Source: Candidatus Altimarinota bacterium (lineage in GTDB: Bacteria > Patescibacteriota > Gracilibacteria > BD1-5 > UBA2023). From it: a stretch of DNA of 64,000 nucleotides. Both the position numbers and the translations under genes were made by a program. This document shows, one piece after another, positions 28,567 to 39,509 of the stretch; the stretch's first letter is position 1; each line of letters begins with the position of its first letter. The notes below the pieces were generated by a model. The model was not told the DNA's origin and searched no databases. It saw only the letters and a program-made list of their open reading frames with translations. The stretch spans positions 1 to 64,000 of the forward strand of contig JAQTWX010000002.1 in NCBI GenBank assembly GCA_028689065.1. The letters are read 5' to 3'.

Positions 28567-29637
28567 TTAGTCGTCATTAGTAAAGAAACCTGCATAATCT
28601 TCTTCTCGTACGATTCATTTATCACGAAGATTATCAGCAGAATTTTTCATAGAAATCATACCATCTTGCGATCCAAGTTCGATATTATTATTTATCTGAA
28701 CAAGATCTCCTGATTTTATAAGATTCTTAATCGCTGGTGTTATAAACATAATCTCATGAATACCGACTCGTCCAGGTTCATTCGCTTTTGGAATAAGCCT
28801 CTGAGAAAGAACTCCGAGGAGTGAATCTGCGAGACGAACTCGAACCTGACTCTGAATATCTGGATTAAAGAACTGAATGAGACGATTGATAGTTTGAACT
28901 GAACCAGAAGTATGAAGTGTTGAAAATACAAGATGTCCTGTTTCTGCAAGATTCATAGCAGCCTCGACTGTTTCTTTGTCTCGCATCTCCCCTACCATAA
29001 CGATATCAGGATCCTCTCGCATAGCTGCACGGATTGCAGCAATAAAAGAATCAGTATCTCGACCTACTTCTCGCTGTGAGAAGATAGATTTCTTATCTGT
29101 AAATATAAACTCCACTGGATCCTCAATAGTGACAATATGCTCTTGACGCTCTTCATTGATACGATCAATAATCGATACCATTGTCGTCGATTTACCAGAT
29201 CCTGTTGGTCCCGTAATAAGAAAAAGTCCTTGTTTTGCATTAAGAATCTTTTTAACTCCTTCTGGGAGTCCGAGATCCTCCATTTTTTTTGCATCTCGTT
29301 CAATACGACGAAGAACAAACCCGATACGTCCGAGTTTAAAAAACCCGTTCACACGAAATGGAGTTCCATCACTTGAAACATAAGCAAAATCCATATCGTG
29401 TTTCTCGAGAAATTCTTTAAACTTTTTCTCATCTCCATGAAGAAGTTCGAGTGTCAACCGGTGCATCATTTCCTTTGAAACCTTTGCTTGTTCACCTCCT
29501 TGAGACATCTTTCCGATTTCCCCATTTACACGGAACCCGATAAAATCCCCTTCTGCAAGATGGATATCGGAAGCTTTTACCTTAATGGCATAAGCAAGAA
29601 TCCCTTCGATTTCTGGTACTGATGTTGTAGTAGTCAT
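28567..29637 (-). CDS. pilT: Type IV pilus retraction ATPase PilT
   Basis: 356 residues. Walker A is GPTGSGKST, the Asp box is IVTIEDPVEFIF, Walker B is DPDIVMVGEMRD, and the His box is AETGHLVFSTLHTSG; the N-terminal domain has ASDIHLAEG. The apparent stop at 28615 is UGA, so the true end is TAA 28567-28569 after a short acidic tail (EEDYAGFFTNDD). PilT pulls back type IV pili for twitching or DNA uptake. The PilB extension ATPase is encoded at 43781. Confidence 0.93.
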
Positions 29638-29704
29638 AGTAAATATAATAAATTTTATACAGGAAAATTATATAGAAATATTATGAGAATCAAGCTGAAT
29701 TAAT

Positions 29705-30511
29705 CTAGGCTTGCATGGAAAGACGTGCCTTTATTTCTTTGATACGATCATTTTCAAGCTCGATATTTTTTCTCTCATCAAGTGCTTGTTTTGCAGATTC
29801 TCTCGCTTTATCGATAGCTTGTTTTGCTATTTTCTTTGCTATTTCAATAGCTTTTTTCTCTGTTTCTTTTGCCTCAGCAATTTGTGTGTTATAAGAAACA
29901 ATTTCCTCATCTTTTATTTCAGCAAGTCGTATATTACTCGCGATAAATTGATCAAGTTCTGCACTTTTTTCAGCAATATATGCATCGAAATCAATTTTTT
30001 TAAGAGTAGTACCTTCTGTTTTCTGAGATGATTCCATAATTTCCTCCGTTACAGCTACTGTTGTTTTTTCTGGAATAATTTCTGTTTCTACCACAGATTC
30101 TTCTGTGAGAAATGAAGCATCTACTGTTACTTCTGGAGTTTCTGTAAGAAGAGAGTCTATTGTAATTACTGGTTCATTAACCGACATTTCCTCTACGGAT
30201 TCTTTCTCTTCTGTATTTTCTTCAGTTTCTATTGATACTACTGGAGAAATTTCTGATACCTCCTCTGATACTTCCACAGGAACAGATGGCTCAGAAAAAA
30301 ATGAAATTTCAGATGTAGAAACCGTTTCTTTAATATCCTCAACAGGATTTGTATCATTTGCATCGAAAATCTGTACGGCAGTATCAGGAATATTTTCTGC
30401 ATTGACATTTTCATCAATAATAAGAAAAGATCCATCTTGATCATCTTTTTTTGTTGCAGTAGAATTCACTGCTTTAGTATTTTCTTCTAGAACTGTATCA
30501 AAAAATCACAT
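29705..30511 (-). CDS. Acidic repeat plus coiled-coil protein
   Basis: 268 residues. After MGFFDTVLEENT the first 150 residues are rich in Glu, Val, Ser and Thr (SVPVEVSEEVSEISPVVSIE). The last 90 form a charged coiled coil with Ala-Lys heptads (AIEIAKKIAKQAIDKARESA). No membrane segment. Its promoter is back-to-back with that of ybaB. A scaffold or surface-linked role is possible but unproven. Confidence 0.6.
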
Positions 30512-30558
30512 AAGTATAAAGCTTAGGAATAAAATCCGTTTTCCCGGACAACAGAGTC

Positions 30559-30587
30559 AGTGTAGCATATTATAAAAATATTTGCAA
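30559..30587 (-). promoter_or_regulatory. Promoter TTGCAA-17-TACACT
   Basis: On the minus strand the -35 is at 30587-30582 and the -10 at 30564-30559, serving the acidic coiled-coil gene. The palindromic -35 hexamer is shared with the ybaB promoter. Confidence 0.5.
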
Positions 30588-30609
30588 AAAAATGAGTTCT
30601 TTTTATACT
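30582..30609 (+). promoter_or_regulatory. Promoter TTGCAA-16-TATACT of the ybaB group
   Basis: The -35 is at 30582-30587 and the -10 at 30604-30609. Start near 30616, 25 nt before ATG 30641. Confidence 0.6.
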
Positions 30610-30640
30610 TGCCCCTGTTTTACTCATAATCAAACCAAAT

Positions 30641-30940
30641 ATGGATTACAATAAAGCAAAAGAGCTTATGAAACTTCAACAAGAAGCATCTAAGATACAA
30701 AACGAGCTCAGTAATATCCACATAGAAGCAGAATCCGATGGATTTGTTGTAACTATCGATGGACAAATGAAATGTATCAAAGTGGAAATCGAGGATGAAA
30801 CACTTCTAGGAGACAAAGCTCGTCTCGAAAAAGCAGCACTTGAAGCAATCAATAAAGGGCTCAAAAAATCTCAGGAAATCGCTGCTGATAAAATGAAAGG
30901 AGTAATGGGAAATATGGGACTTAATTTCCCTGGAATGTAG
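30641..30940 (+). CDS. ybaB: YbaB/EbfC nucleoid-associated protein
   Basis: 99 residues with the family layout: N-terminal helix (AKELMKLQQEASKIQNELS), central strands with VVTIDGQMKCIKVEI, and a C-terminal helix pair ending in a Gly/Met tail (MKGVMGNMGLNFPGM). EbfC proteins bind DNA as dimers. In other bacteria the gene sits with dnaX and recR; here it is followed by a membrane protein and map. Confidence 0.88.
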   Translation: MDYNKAKELMKLQQEASKIQNELSNIHIEAESDGFVVTIDGQMKCIKVEIEDETLLGDKARLEKAALEAINKGLKKSQEIAADKMKGVMGNMGLNFPGM

Positions 30941-30959
30941 AAAAATAAGAAATAACCTC

Positions 30960-31346
30960 ATGGAATACTTTTTTCTTACCGTTATAATCCTTATACTCCT
31001 TTTTGGAGTATTTTTGACTTTCTGGTTCTCTGGCAAAAAACAACTGACAAAAGGACAAAAAGATTATTATCGAAAAGAGATTGAAAAGACATCTGTACTC
31101 CCCTCTTCGAACGAACAAATCCTTCAATACGATAAAATTCTCCATCATATATTGAAAGATTACGGGTACAAATGAACCGTCGGAGACCAGCTCAAGACAA
31201 AACCGTACATGATACATAATCTCGACACTATTTGGAGTCTACATAAACTCCGAAATAAGCTCGCACATGACATGGAAATTGTTTCCGAAGGATTGCTTGA
31301 ACGAAAAGCTGAGGAATTTGAAAAAGAAGTATTAAAATTATTGTAG
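30960..31346 (+). CDS. Membrane-anchored helical protein with RNxxxH motif
   Basis: 128 residues. One N-terminal membrane helix (LTVIILILLFGVFLTFWF) and a cytoplasmic helical part ending in TIWSLHKLRNKLAHDMEIV. The L-x-x-L-R-N-K-L-A-H-D motif is found in HEPN-like and DUF4145-like helices; R-N-x-x-x-H is the HEPN ribonuclease pattern. Size and context do not allow an enzymatic claim. One UGA codon. It lies between ybaB and map. Confidence 0.55.
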
Positions 31347-31363
31347 AAAATTAATCTCACATC

Positions 31364-32128
31364 ATGGCAAAAACACCAAAAATTATCATAAAAACTCCAG
31401 AACAGATTGAAGGGATTCGAAAGTCTTCTCATCTCGCGGCATCAGTTCTAGATATGATAGAAGCATATATTAAACCAGGAGTTTCCACCGAAGAGCTTGA
31501 CCAGATATGTAACACTTATATCCTCAATAACGGTGGGAAATCCGCTTGTATCGGGTACCATGGATACCCTCGATATACCTGTATCTCTGCCAATGACGTA
31601 ATATGTCATGGAATCCCATCCAAAAAAGAAATTCTGAAGGAAGGTGATATTATCAACGTTGATGTAACAACGATTGTTGATGGATATTTCGGGGATACTT
31701 CGCGAATGTTTGCAGTTGGAAAGATTTCAAAGGCTCGTGAGAATCTTATCAATATGGCACGAACATGCCTAGAAATAGGACTCTCACAAGTCTATCCAGG
31801 AAATCGGTTCGGAAATATCGGATATGAGATCGCTCGTCACGCGGAACGAAACGGATATTGAGTAGTTCGTGAATATACAGGTCATGGGGTCGGAATTTAC
31901 TTTCATGAGGAACCGTACGTGTACCACAAAGCACCGAAGGATTCTGGAGAGCTCATAGAACCAGGGATGATATTTACCATAGAACCTATGATAAATTCTG
32001 GAGCTCATCAAACAAAACTCCTCCCAGATAAATGGACAGTAAAGACCAAAGATGGAAGTGATTCTGCTCAGTTTGAACACACAATTCTCGTGACGGAAGA
32101 TGGATATGAGATATTGACAGTAGCATAA
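31364..32128 (+). CDS. map: Methionine aminopeptidase type I
   Basis: 254 residues. The five metal ligands of the pita-bread fold are visible: Asp in INVDVTTIVDG, Asp in GYFGDTSRMF, His in YTGHGVG, Glu in FTIEPMI, and Glu in QFEHTILV. UGA encodes the Gly before VVREYTGHGVG. Map removes the initiator Met from nascent proteins. It is transcribed with ybaB and the small membrane protein. Confidence 0.95.
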
Positions 32129-32130
32129 CA

Positions 32131-32163
32131 AATAATCCCTTACAAATTTCGTGAGGGATTATT
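32131..32163 (+). terminator. Possible terminator after map
   Basis: 10-bp stem AATAATCCCT / AGGGATTATT with a 13-nt loop, but only a weak T stretch after it. Confidence 0.45.
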
Positions 32164-32245
32164 AAAGTTTCTTAAAAAAACAAACTTGATTTATATAAGA
32201 AAACTGCAATAATAAACCGAGTTTAATTATTTATTTTCATAATTA

Positions 32246-32827
32246 ATGAAAGACTTTTCTTATCTGAAAAAATCCGTATATTCAGGAATCACCTTTTTTA
32301 TGACGGTTCTCATCCTCTCGATAGGATATGCGACGATTGGAAACACTTGGGTATCACCTGCAACGCTCGAAGTAGGTGCGGGTTCTGGACTCACTGCAAG
32401 TGCATGGAATAGTCTTCTGGCGAATTTTAATGTGCTTGATATAAGAACAGCACCTATAAGCTCTTCTTGAGGAAATATAGGGATTGGGCTAGTAAATCCA
32501 GGAGCGAGATTAGAAGTAGCTGGAGATATATTTATTAACGGCAATAATGTTCCTTATAAAAAATTAGTATCATGTAATGGGGCTATATATATACAAGTCG
32601 CAGCATATTATCCAACAGCATTAAATGCTATTTGGTCTCCTGTCTGTAGTAATGCTTGTGCCACTATTGGTGCTGGATTTGCTGGGAAAGTCACTAATTA
32701 CGTATCACAGACTATCGGTACAGGTATTCCTCAAACATGTGGAGGGGTTACTTTTTATCCTACTCATAATGGAGGTGAAACTGTAAATGGACAGGCAGTT
32801 GCACAATGTGTTTGTATGGGTTGGTAA
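32246..32827 (+). CDS. Surface protein sharing its N-terminus with the 8.5-kb tail-fibre-like protein
   Basis: 193 residues with one UGA. The start (LKKSVYSGITFFMTVLILSIGYA, then SGLTASAWNSLLANFNVL) matches residue by residue the N-terminal part of the protein at 8461. A NIGIGLVNPGARLEVAG shaft-like repeat follows. The C-terminal 100 residues contain six cysteines (SPVCSNACA, TCGG, QCVCMGW) rather than an S74 domain. It is probably exported and anchored by the N-terminal helix. Own terminator. Confidence 0.65.
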
Positions 32828-32837
32828 TAAAAAATAA

Positions 32838-32874
32838 CAAAAACCTCCGAATCAATTCGATTCGGAGGTTTTTG
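32838..32874. terminator. Bidirectional terminator
   Basis: Perfect 16-bp stem with loop AATTC and flanking A and T runs between convergent genes. Confidence 0.9.
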
Positions 32875-32883
32875 TTTTACTTC

Positions 32884-35800
32884 TTACCTCTTCACTACCA
32901 CAGTCACGATAATTCCTTCTACATCCACTTCTCGGGAAATATCCCCTTCTTGGAGATTCTCGTCGATGACAGAGAGGGTCTCGGAAGTGATATAGTCCGA
33001 GAAGAGCGAGAGGATTTTCTCCATCTTTTCTCCATGGAGTGCCACTCGTACTCGGTCGGAGACTTCATATCCAGCATCTTTGCGGAGATCTTGGATAACT
33101 CGGACAAGGTCGCGAGCATACCCCTCGAGTTCGAGTTCTTCAGTAATAACAGTATCCATAGCGATGACCATTCCGGTTCCACTCATAACATCGAGCAAGA
33201 CTCCTTCGAGCGGTTCATAGGCAATTTCATACTCTCCTGCCTCGAGTGTGTATTCTCCAACCTGGATTCGTCCGTCATCAAGTTCTTGGAAATTTCCAGC
33301 TTTCGCTTGAATAATCACATCTTGAACAACTTTCCCGAATCGTGGTCCGATGAGTTTGGCATTTGGTTTACAGATAGTACGTGCCACATGGGACATATCC
33401 TCGATTTTGACTTCCTTTACATTCAGCTCCTCTCGGATAATCTCCTGAAAATATACATCAAGTGGTTCCCCGATGGTAATCGAAGAAAGCGGTTGACGGA
33501 CACGGATTTTCTTCTGACCGCGAAGTGCGAGCCCGAGAGTGATAATATCTCGTGCTTTTTTCATGTCAGCTTCGAGGGAGTCGAACATATGAGCCCGAGT
33601 AAAATCTGGGAATCGCTCCAAGTGAACCGATTCATGACCGGTGAGTCCGCGGTACACCGCATCGGAAATCATCGGAGTAATCGGTGCCATAACTTTCGTG
33701 AGTGTTGTGAGTACATGGTAGAGTGTCTCGTACGCCTCGAATTTATCTCCATCATTCTCAGATTTCCAGAATCGACGTCGGGAGCGTCGAATATACCAGT
33801 TCGTGAGGTCATCCATAAATTCGGTGATGGCTCGGGTCGGTATTTGAAGATCATAACATTCAAACCCCCCAGCAACGGTTGCTGTCAAACGATTGAGTCG
33901 AGATATAATCCATGTATCGAGCCGATTACTAAGCGGAGTCGCAAGAAAGTCATGATATTCTGCATTTCCAATCCGACCATTTCCTCGATATCCTTCCTCC
34001 ATAGAAAGATTGAAAAAATGAGTATTGAAGGCACGGAATGTTCCTCCGTGAGCAACGACAAGTATTCGCTTTCCTGGATATTTGGCGATGATATTCTCTA
34101 TAGCGGATTCGATACGTGCTTGATGATCCCTCTCATGCTCCCCTCCTCCATGTTCGTACGCAGCTTTGTAGTGGTACGGTCCATCGAGGTCTTTTCCAGT
34201 TTTTTCTTTATACCAAGCTTCTATCTCAGTATGACTCTTTCCAGAACACTCTCCGGCATGTCGTTCGATAAGCTCAGGAAGAGTAATAATCTCTCCAGTA
34301 TATCCAAGCTCCTTTGCGACGATCTCCGCAGTTTCTTGAGCACGTCCAGCAGGCGAAACGATAATAATATCGAATTCCTTCCCTTCCTGCTTCATGCGTT
34401 TTCCAGCATTTTGAGACTGTTTTCGTCCGGTTTCATTGAGTGGGGAAGTTTCTCCGGCATCGGAAATACGTTTTCCAAGATTTGCATCTGTTTCTCCATG
34501 TCGCATCATGGTAATGCGGGTTCCAGATGGAGTCCAAGAATCTATATTTGCATATGTCGTGAAGAAACTGTACGTATTCCAGAGTGGAAGGAGAACCTTT
34601 TTTACTACTTCTTCGACTCCTGCTTCCGAGAACCGGAGATCGTCCGCTTTCACCACCGGAGATGAGAGGAGATAGAACCGGAGTGCATCGGCTCCGTGCT
34701 TCTCGACGAGTTCGAGTGGGTCCGGATAATTCTTGAGAGATTTACTCATCTTCCGTCCATCTTCCGCGAGGATGATTCCGTTTACGATGACATTCAGAAA
34801 CGGTGTATTGTCGAAAAGTGCCGTCCCGAGGATGAGAAGCGTATAGAACCAACCACGAGTCTGATCAAGACCCTCCGCGATGAAATCGGCTGGGAATTTG
34901 AAATTGGCGGTTCCTTCGAATGGATAATGTTTGCTCGCGTACGGCATAGAACCGGACTCGAACCAACAATCGAGAACTTCTGGGATTCGCATATAGGTTT
35001 TTCCGTCTTTTGAGAGCTTAATCTGATCCACGAAGTGTTTATGGAGATCGACTGGTTTCTTGGAATCCGTATAGAAATATGCACCGTTTTCTTCATAGAT
35101 TTGTCCAAACTCTTTATTTGCTTCGTAGAGCTCTTTTACAGAACCTATAACGATAATATCCCCGTCTTCACTCTTCCACACCGGAATCGCAGAACCCCAG
35201 TAACGGTTTCGGGATATATTCCAGTCTCGCGCACCTTCCACCCATTTTCCGAATCGTCCGTCTTTGATATTGTCGGGCATCCAGTTTACTTTCTGATTGT
35301 TGGCAATCATCCGATCCTTAAGGGATTCCACATTCACGTACCAAGCGGAAATAGCCCGGTAGATAAGCGGTGTATGGCAACGATAACAGTGTGGATATGA
35401 GTGGTCGATGGTTCCGATATGGATGAGCTTCTTCTCGGACTTGAGTCGGTCGATGACAATCTGGTTAAAGTCGAAGACGTATACATCGTTATCGGAAAGA
35501 AGTCCGGTCGTGTGACCGATAGCATCTATATGGGAAATAAATCCGAGCTTCTCTTTCTGTCCGATTTCCGCATCATCCACACCATATGCTGGGGCGATAT
35601 GTACGACTCCAGTACCGGAATCTGTTGTGACATGGTGCCCTGGTACGACTTTGTACGCATTTTCCCCGAGAACCACATCATCGGAAACAGTTCCTGCCGC
35701 AGCAAGAGTTACAACATCATTGAACATCGGTTCGTATTCTAGTCCAATAAGAGCAGAACCAGGAAATTCACGTACTAAAGTATAATCTTCTGGATTTTTG

Positions 35801-36999
35801 TAATACATTGCAATTCGGTCTTTTGCGAGCATATACGTCTCGCTTGTTGCTTTATCAAAGATTTCTGCGTAAATGACATCCGTTCCAACAGCAAGTCCCA
35901 GATTCGCTGGAAGCGTCCAAGGAGTCGTGGTCCATGCAAGTACGTAAAAACCATTATCTCTAGAAGGTTTTCTCAATCCGAGCAATATATCAACTGCCTC
36001 TCTTGAAGCTACAAAAATATCCTCCGGCAATGTATCTTTTGGAAAAAATCGCCATTCAGTAAATGTTTCTGGTTCTTGTCCGTTTCACGGAATGATTCCT
36101 GAAGATTGAATATGAAAAACTCGATTATCGTAAACTTTTTGTTTCACGAGATCGTATTGTTCTGAAATAATATGCTCCGTACCGATATTTATTTGGATTC
36201 CCGATTCTTCGAAAACTTCTCGCATCGCCGCCTGTTCGAAAGTCTCATCTCCCTCGACTTTCCCCCCAGGAAGAGACCAAAATGAATATTTTTTATTATA
36301 CCCGAGCAGTATCTCGCCTTTTTCATTCTCGATAATCACTCCTACTGCTTTACGGGCTTTCACCTTGAATTTCACCGTCACCGCCTTATCCTGCTTGTCC
36401 TCATAGCCTTGATTCACCTCGAAATTGGAGAGAGGCGTGGAACAACGCGGACAGTATGGAACAACCCGGTACGATTCGTACACATAGCCCTTGTCGTAGA
36501 TACTCTTAAATACCCACCAAACAGACTCCATAAAGTCGGTATCCATGGTCTTGTAGTCGTTGTCCATATCGACCCATCGACCCATACGCTCGACGGTCTG
36601 TCGCCAAACGTCCGTGTATCCGAACACGTTCGCACGACACTGTTCGTTGAACTCGAATACTCCGACCTTATCCTCGATATCCTTCTTCCCAGAGATTCCG
36701 AGCTTTTTCTCGACGATATTCTCGATCGGGAGACCGTGACAATCCCATCCGAAGCGTCGTTCTACGAACTTGCCTTGCATGGTCTGATATCGTGGTATAA
36801 CATCCTTGATGGTTCCCGCCAAGAGGTGACCATAGTGCGGAGTCCCGGTCGCAAATGGAGGACCGTCGTAGAAGTTAAATTCTGGTGAATCCTTTCGGAT
36901 TTCAAGGGATTTCTGAAATATTTGATTTGTTTTCCAGTACGCAAGCATCTCATTCTCGAGAGCTGGGAAAGATTGACGGGAGTTGATTGTAGGAAACAT
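32884..36999 (-). CDS. ileS: Isoleucyl-tRNA synthetase with inserted Nudix and histidine-phosphatase domains
   Basis: 1371 residues, about 330 more than usual for this IleRS type, with one UGA (codon 305). HIGH is HYGH at 55-58 and KMSKS at 750-754. A complete Nudix hydrolase domain (about 214-347) sits between the KFKVKA strand and the TTTPWTLPANL editing region; its box runs from GG at 245 through REVFEESGI. A complete histidine-phosphatase domain (about 825-1020) lies between the catalytic core and the anticodon-binding domain, with RHGE at 833-836, the second Arg in SPAGRAQETAE, and the late His in VVAHGGTFRAF. Both extras look catalytically intact. Their roles are unknown. Confidence 0.93.
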
Positions 37000-37010
37000 A
37001 TGGATAAAAA

Positions 37011-37781
37011 TTAAAAGATAAATTCGGATTGTTTTTTATCAGGAATTCTTTGATAATACTTTCGTATTTCTGATATGAAATATGGATAAAGTCAAAATAG
37101 ATTCGGGTTGTCATCGATAATTCTTATAAGAGATCGTGAACTTTCATAACTATAAAGTATATCTTCTCACCATCATGCAAAGAAACCAATACCATTACCA
37201 GAATCCATTGTATATTTGAAAGCTAATTCCGATAGAAGATGGGGAATACAATGATCTTCGAAGAAATAAACGAATTTATTGAAATCAAGTCCTTGTTTAA
37301 AACAAACTCATTTAATTCTCTGAAAATGTATTTCAAATTCTTTGTCTAATGAACTTCCTGTCATGTATAATGCTTCAAAGAAAGGTTCATCAAATTCGTT
37401 TACAAGTAGTTTAATAAACAAATCCTCATCGTTCATAATATCAGATAATCCATATTGTTCCACAAGAGCTATAAGAATATCTTTCTTTTTTCTCTCTCTT
37501 GCAAGAAATCACTCGAACCAATTATTTATATCATCCCGAAATTTATCAAATTCAGCGTTACCTGACTTCTTTTTTGAAGCAAATCATTCCCCAGATTTTT
37601 GTTTATTTCCCATCAAGAAATCATATGCTTCTCTGATTTTTGCAAGATTTCTCACCACTCCATCAAACTTCGCGGAATCTGGATGCCCCTTACTTCGTAA
37701 TAGTCTATAGTGTGATTGAATTGATGATAATTCAGTTGATTCAGGGAGTTCCAGTAATTCCAGCGCCTTATCTCTATTCAT
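37011..37781 (-). CDS. J-domain-like protein
   Basis: 256 residues with seven UGA codons. The first 65 residues form a J domain: RDKALELLELPESTELSSI, YRLLRSKGHPDSAKF with the HPD motif between helices II and III, then IREAYDFLMG. The rest is helical with many aromatic residues and no zinc or Gly/Phe region, so it is not DnaJ itself. J proteins stimulate DnaK ATPase. The gene is 12 bp after ileS starts, in the same direction. Confidence 0.7.
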
Positions 37782-37805
37782 ATAAAATGAAAGTAAAAAG
37801 TAAAA

Positions 37806-38426
37806 TTACATTATCTTCCCTATCTCCAAAAACAACTCCACGAACGAAGACTGTCCGAAAAAGTGTCACCGATTCTGGAACGTATGAAGTTTGGAATCTT
37901 GTATCCCTGCATGATACCGCTCGGCATGATTATACGGAACTACTGGGTCATCCACAGAGCTCCAGATATGTACTTCATCCGATTGCGAGGCGAGATTCGG
38001 GAGACGATTCGTGTCGAATGCGAACGAGCCGATGGATTCTCCGACGAGTCCTTCATTATCGAGCACTGGGGCGATGAGGTGAAGCTGTGCAAGGTGCTTC
38101 GGAAAGGTATTTTCCGAAAGGTACTTGGCAATAAAAATACTGCCGAGCGAATTCCCAATAAGAATCGTTTTTTGATTATTGAGATACGGAAAGAGTTTCT
38201 CAAACCAAATCTTCCATGCTTCATATTCTGCTTTCTGCTTGCAAGGCATATCGGGCGCGAACGATTCAAATCGATCGGAAAGTCCATCTATAATCCATTT
38301 CTTCCAGCTTGGAAAACGTTTATATGGATTATACTCCCATTGAACAAGATAATCCATATATGCTACATCCGAATCGAATGTTTCTCATCCATGAATGAAT
38401 ATTATCTGATGTTTTAATGGAGTCAT
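37806..38426 (-). CDS. RBBP9/YdeN-type alpha/beta hydrolase
   Basis: 206 residues. IIFIHGGETFDSD starts the fold, the nucleophile elbow is LIGNSLGSIF, SVDDPVVPYNHA carries the Asp, and GHFFG carries the His with its Gly from UGA. This matches the small serine hydrolase family around RBBP9. The natural substrate is not known. It lies between the J-domain gene and a small membrane protein gene. Confidence 0.8.
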
Positions 38427-38457
38427 AATTAAGAAAACTAGAGAAATTAAAAAGGTT

Positions 38458-38706
38458 CTATAATATCCAATAATTCAAAACCCCGTATCCGAATATAATC
38501 GTGAGAGCGATGGTATTGATGAAAATCGCAATTTGTCCGGCCTGTTTCCATGCCTTATAAGAAGAATACACCCAGAATATCTGAGCAATGAGTGTTACTA
38601 TAAGTCCGTATTGTGGCATTTTCATGGACATAAGAAGGAATCCTGCCGTCGTGAAGACGAGAAGTCCAACTTGCATAATATTGTTGAAAGTGAAGTATTT
38701 TTTCAT
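38458..38706 (-). CDS. Small three-helix membrane protein
   Basis: 82 residues: MKKYFTFNNIMQVGLLVF, a second helix IVTLIAQIFWVY and a third IAIFINTIALTIIFGYGVLNY. The in-frame start at 38706 is preferred to one 13 codons earlier since it begins with a lysine-rich N-terminus. No family recognised. Confidence 0.6.
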   Translation of the reverse strand: MKKYFTFNNIMQVGLLVFTTAGFLLMSMKMPQYGLIVTLIAQIFWVYSSYKAWKQAGQIAIFINTIALTIIFGYGVLNYWIL

Positions 38707-38717
38707 ACAAAAAATTG

Positions 38718-39323
38718 TTATTTTCAGAGAATAATAGTAAACCATTTCTGTCCTCGTAAGTCCTGATATTCTACCTTATTCCAACTGTAGTCTTTTCCGC
38801 CTAGATCGAGAATATCTTGTGGACAATAGTAGTAATAGGTGCGAGTTCAAAATTCATCGGTTTTTGTAAGTTCTTCATAAACATCGGAATATTTGAGCGA
38901 TATGAATACTATTCCTCATGGATTAAGTGCGGATAGCATATTCTGGAGTACTTCTTGGAGTTTTTCTCTCGGTGTATGAAGGAGTGATGCAAATGAAAAA
39001 ATAATATCTGTTCACTCTGGAAACTCGAAACCTTCCACGTCAGCCACGATGAATTTCGAAGAAACCTCCGGGAGAGCTTCCTTTGCGAGACGAATTATCT
39101 CCGAAGATATATCGATTCCGAGATAGTCTGAAGTATGGTTCAATATCTCCCGAGCATCTCGACCATTTCCACATCCAATCTCCACTACCTTTGGAGAGTC
39201 TTTTTGAACGTATGAAAAAGCGTGGAGAATATCTTCCACTCTTGCACCAATACCTGCAAATTTTGCTGTCATTTCTTGAGCGGTGGCATTATATACATCG
39301 ATTGTTTGCTGTTTCTTGTTCAT
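38718..39323 (-). CDS. Class I SAM-dependent methyltransferase
   Basis: 201 residues. Motif I is VVEIGCGNGRDAREIL, the acidic end of strand 2 is YLGIDISSEII, motif II is FSFASLLHTPRE, and LSALNPGGIVFISLK is the post-II region with Gly from UGA. Four UGA codons in all. The substrate is unknown. ATG 39323 lies three bases after the T run of a terminator that closes a structured leader RNA, so expression probably depends on readthrough. Confidence 0.82.
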
Positions 39324-39325
39324 AC

Positions 39326-39355
39326 AAAAAAGCACCCATTAGAAAATATGGATGC
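39326..39355 (-). terminator. Terminator at the end of the 39.4-kb leader RNA
   Basis: On the minus strand GCATCC (39355-39350) pairs with GGGTGC (39337-39332), followed by six Ts ending at 39326. Confidence 0.7.
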
Positions 39356-39503
39356 TTTCGGTCCCGGGTTTGGGAAGGTACCACCGGAAAGCGGGTACTT
39401 GATTTATGTTCTATAACGGGAACTTCCGGGAGATTCTACTATCCGCCGTGGCGGGTTTCTTTCTCCGGCTCGCGGGTGATAGCCGCTCAGATGCCTTTAT
39501 TAC
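39331..39503 (-). ncRNA. Structured leader or stand-alone RNA, about 173 nt
   Basis: GC-rich against an AT-rich background and bounded by a good promoter and a terminator. Helices readable on the minus strand: CTATC...GATAG enclosing GCCG...CGGC; TCCCGG...CCGGGA enclosing GTTC/GAAC and GTACC/GGTAC hairpins. A GGTGGTACC recalls the T-box core, but it is buried in a hairpin and the rest does not fit. The downstream gene is a methyltransferase. No known family recognised. Confidence 0.6.
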
Positions 39504-39509
39504 TCGGAT

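Noticed and set aside
32806-34665. A 619-codon open frame on the plus strand
   Set aside because: It is the antisense shadow of ileS; its translation has no domain and the opposite strand is unmistakably IleRS.
39331-39503. T-box riboswitch
   Set aside because: Only GGTGGTACC matches; it lies in a hairpin, no specifier loop is seen, and the downstream gene is a methyltransferase, not an amino-acid gene.
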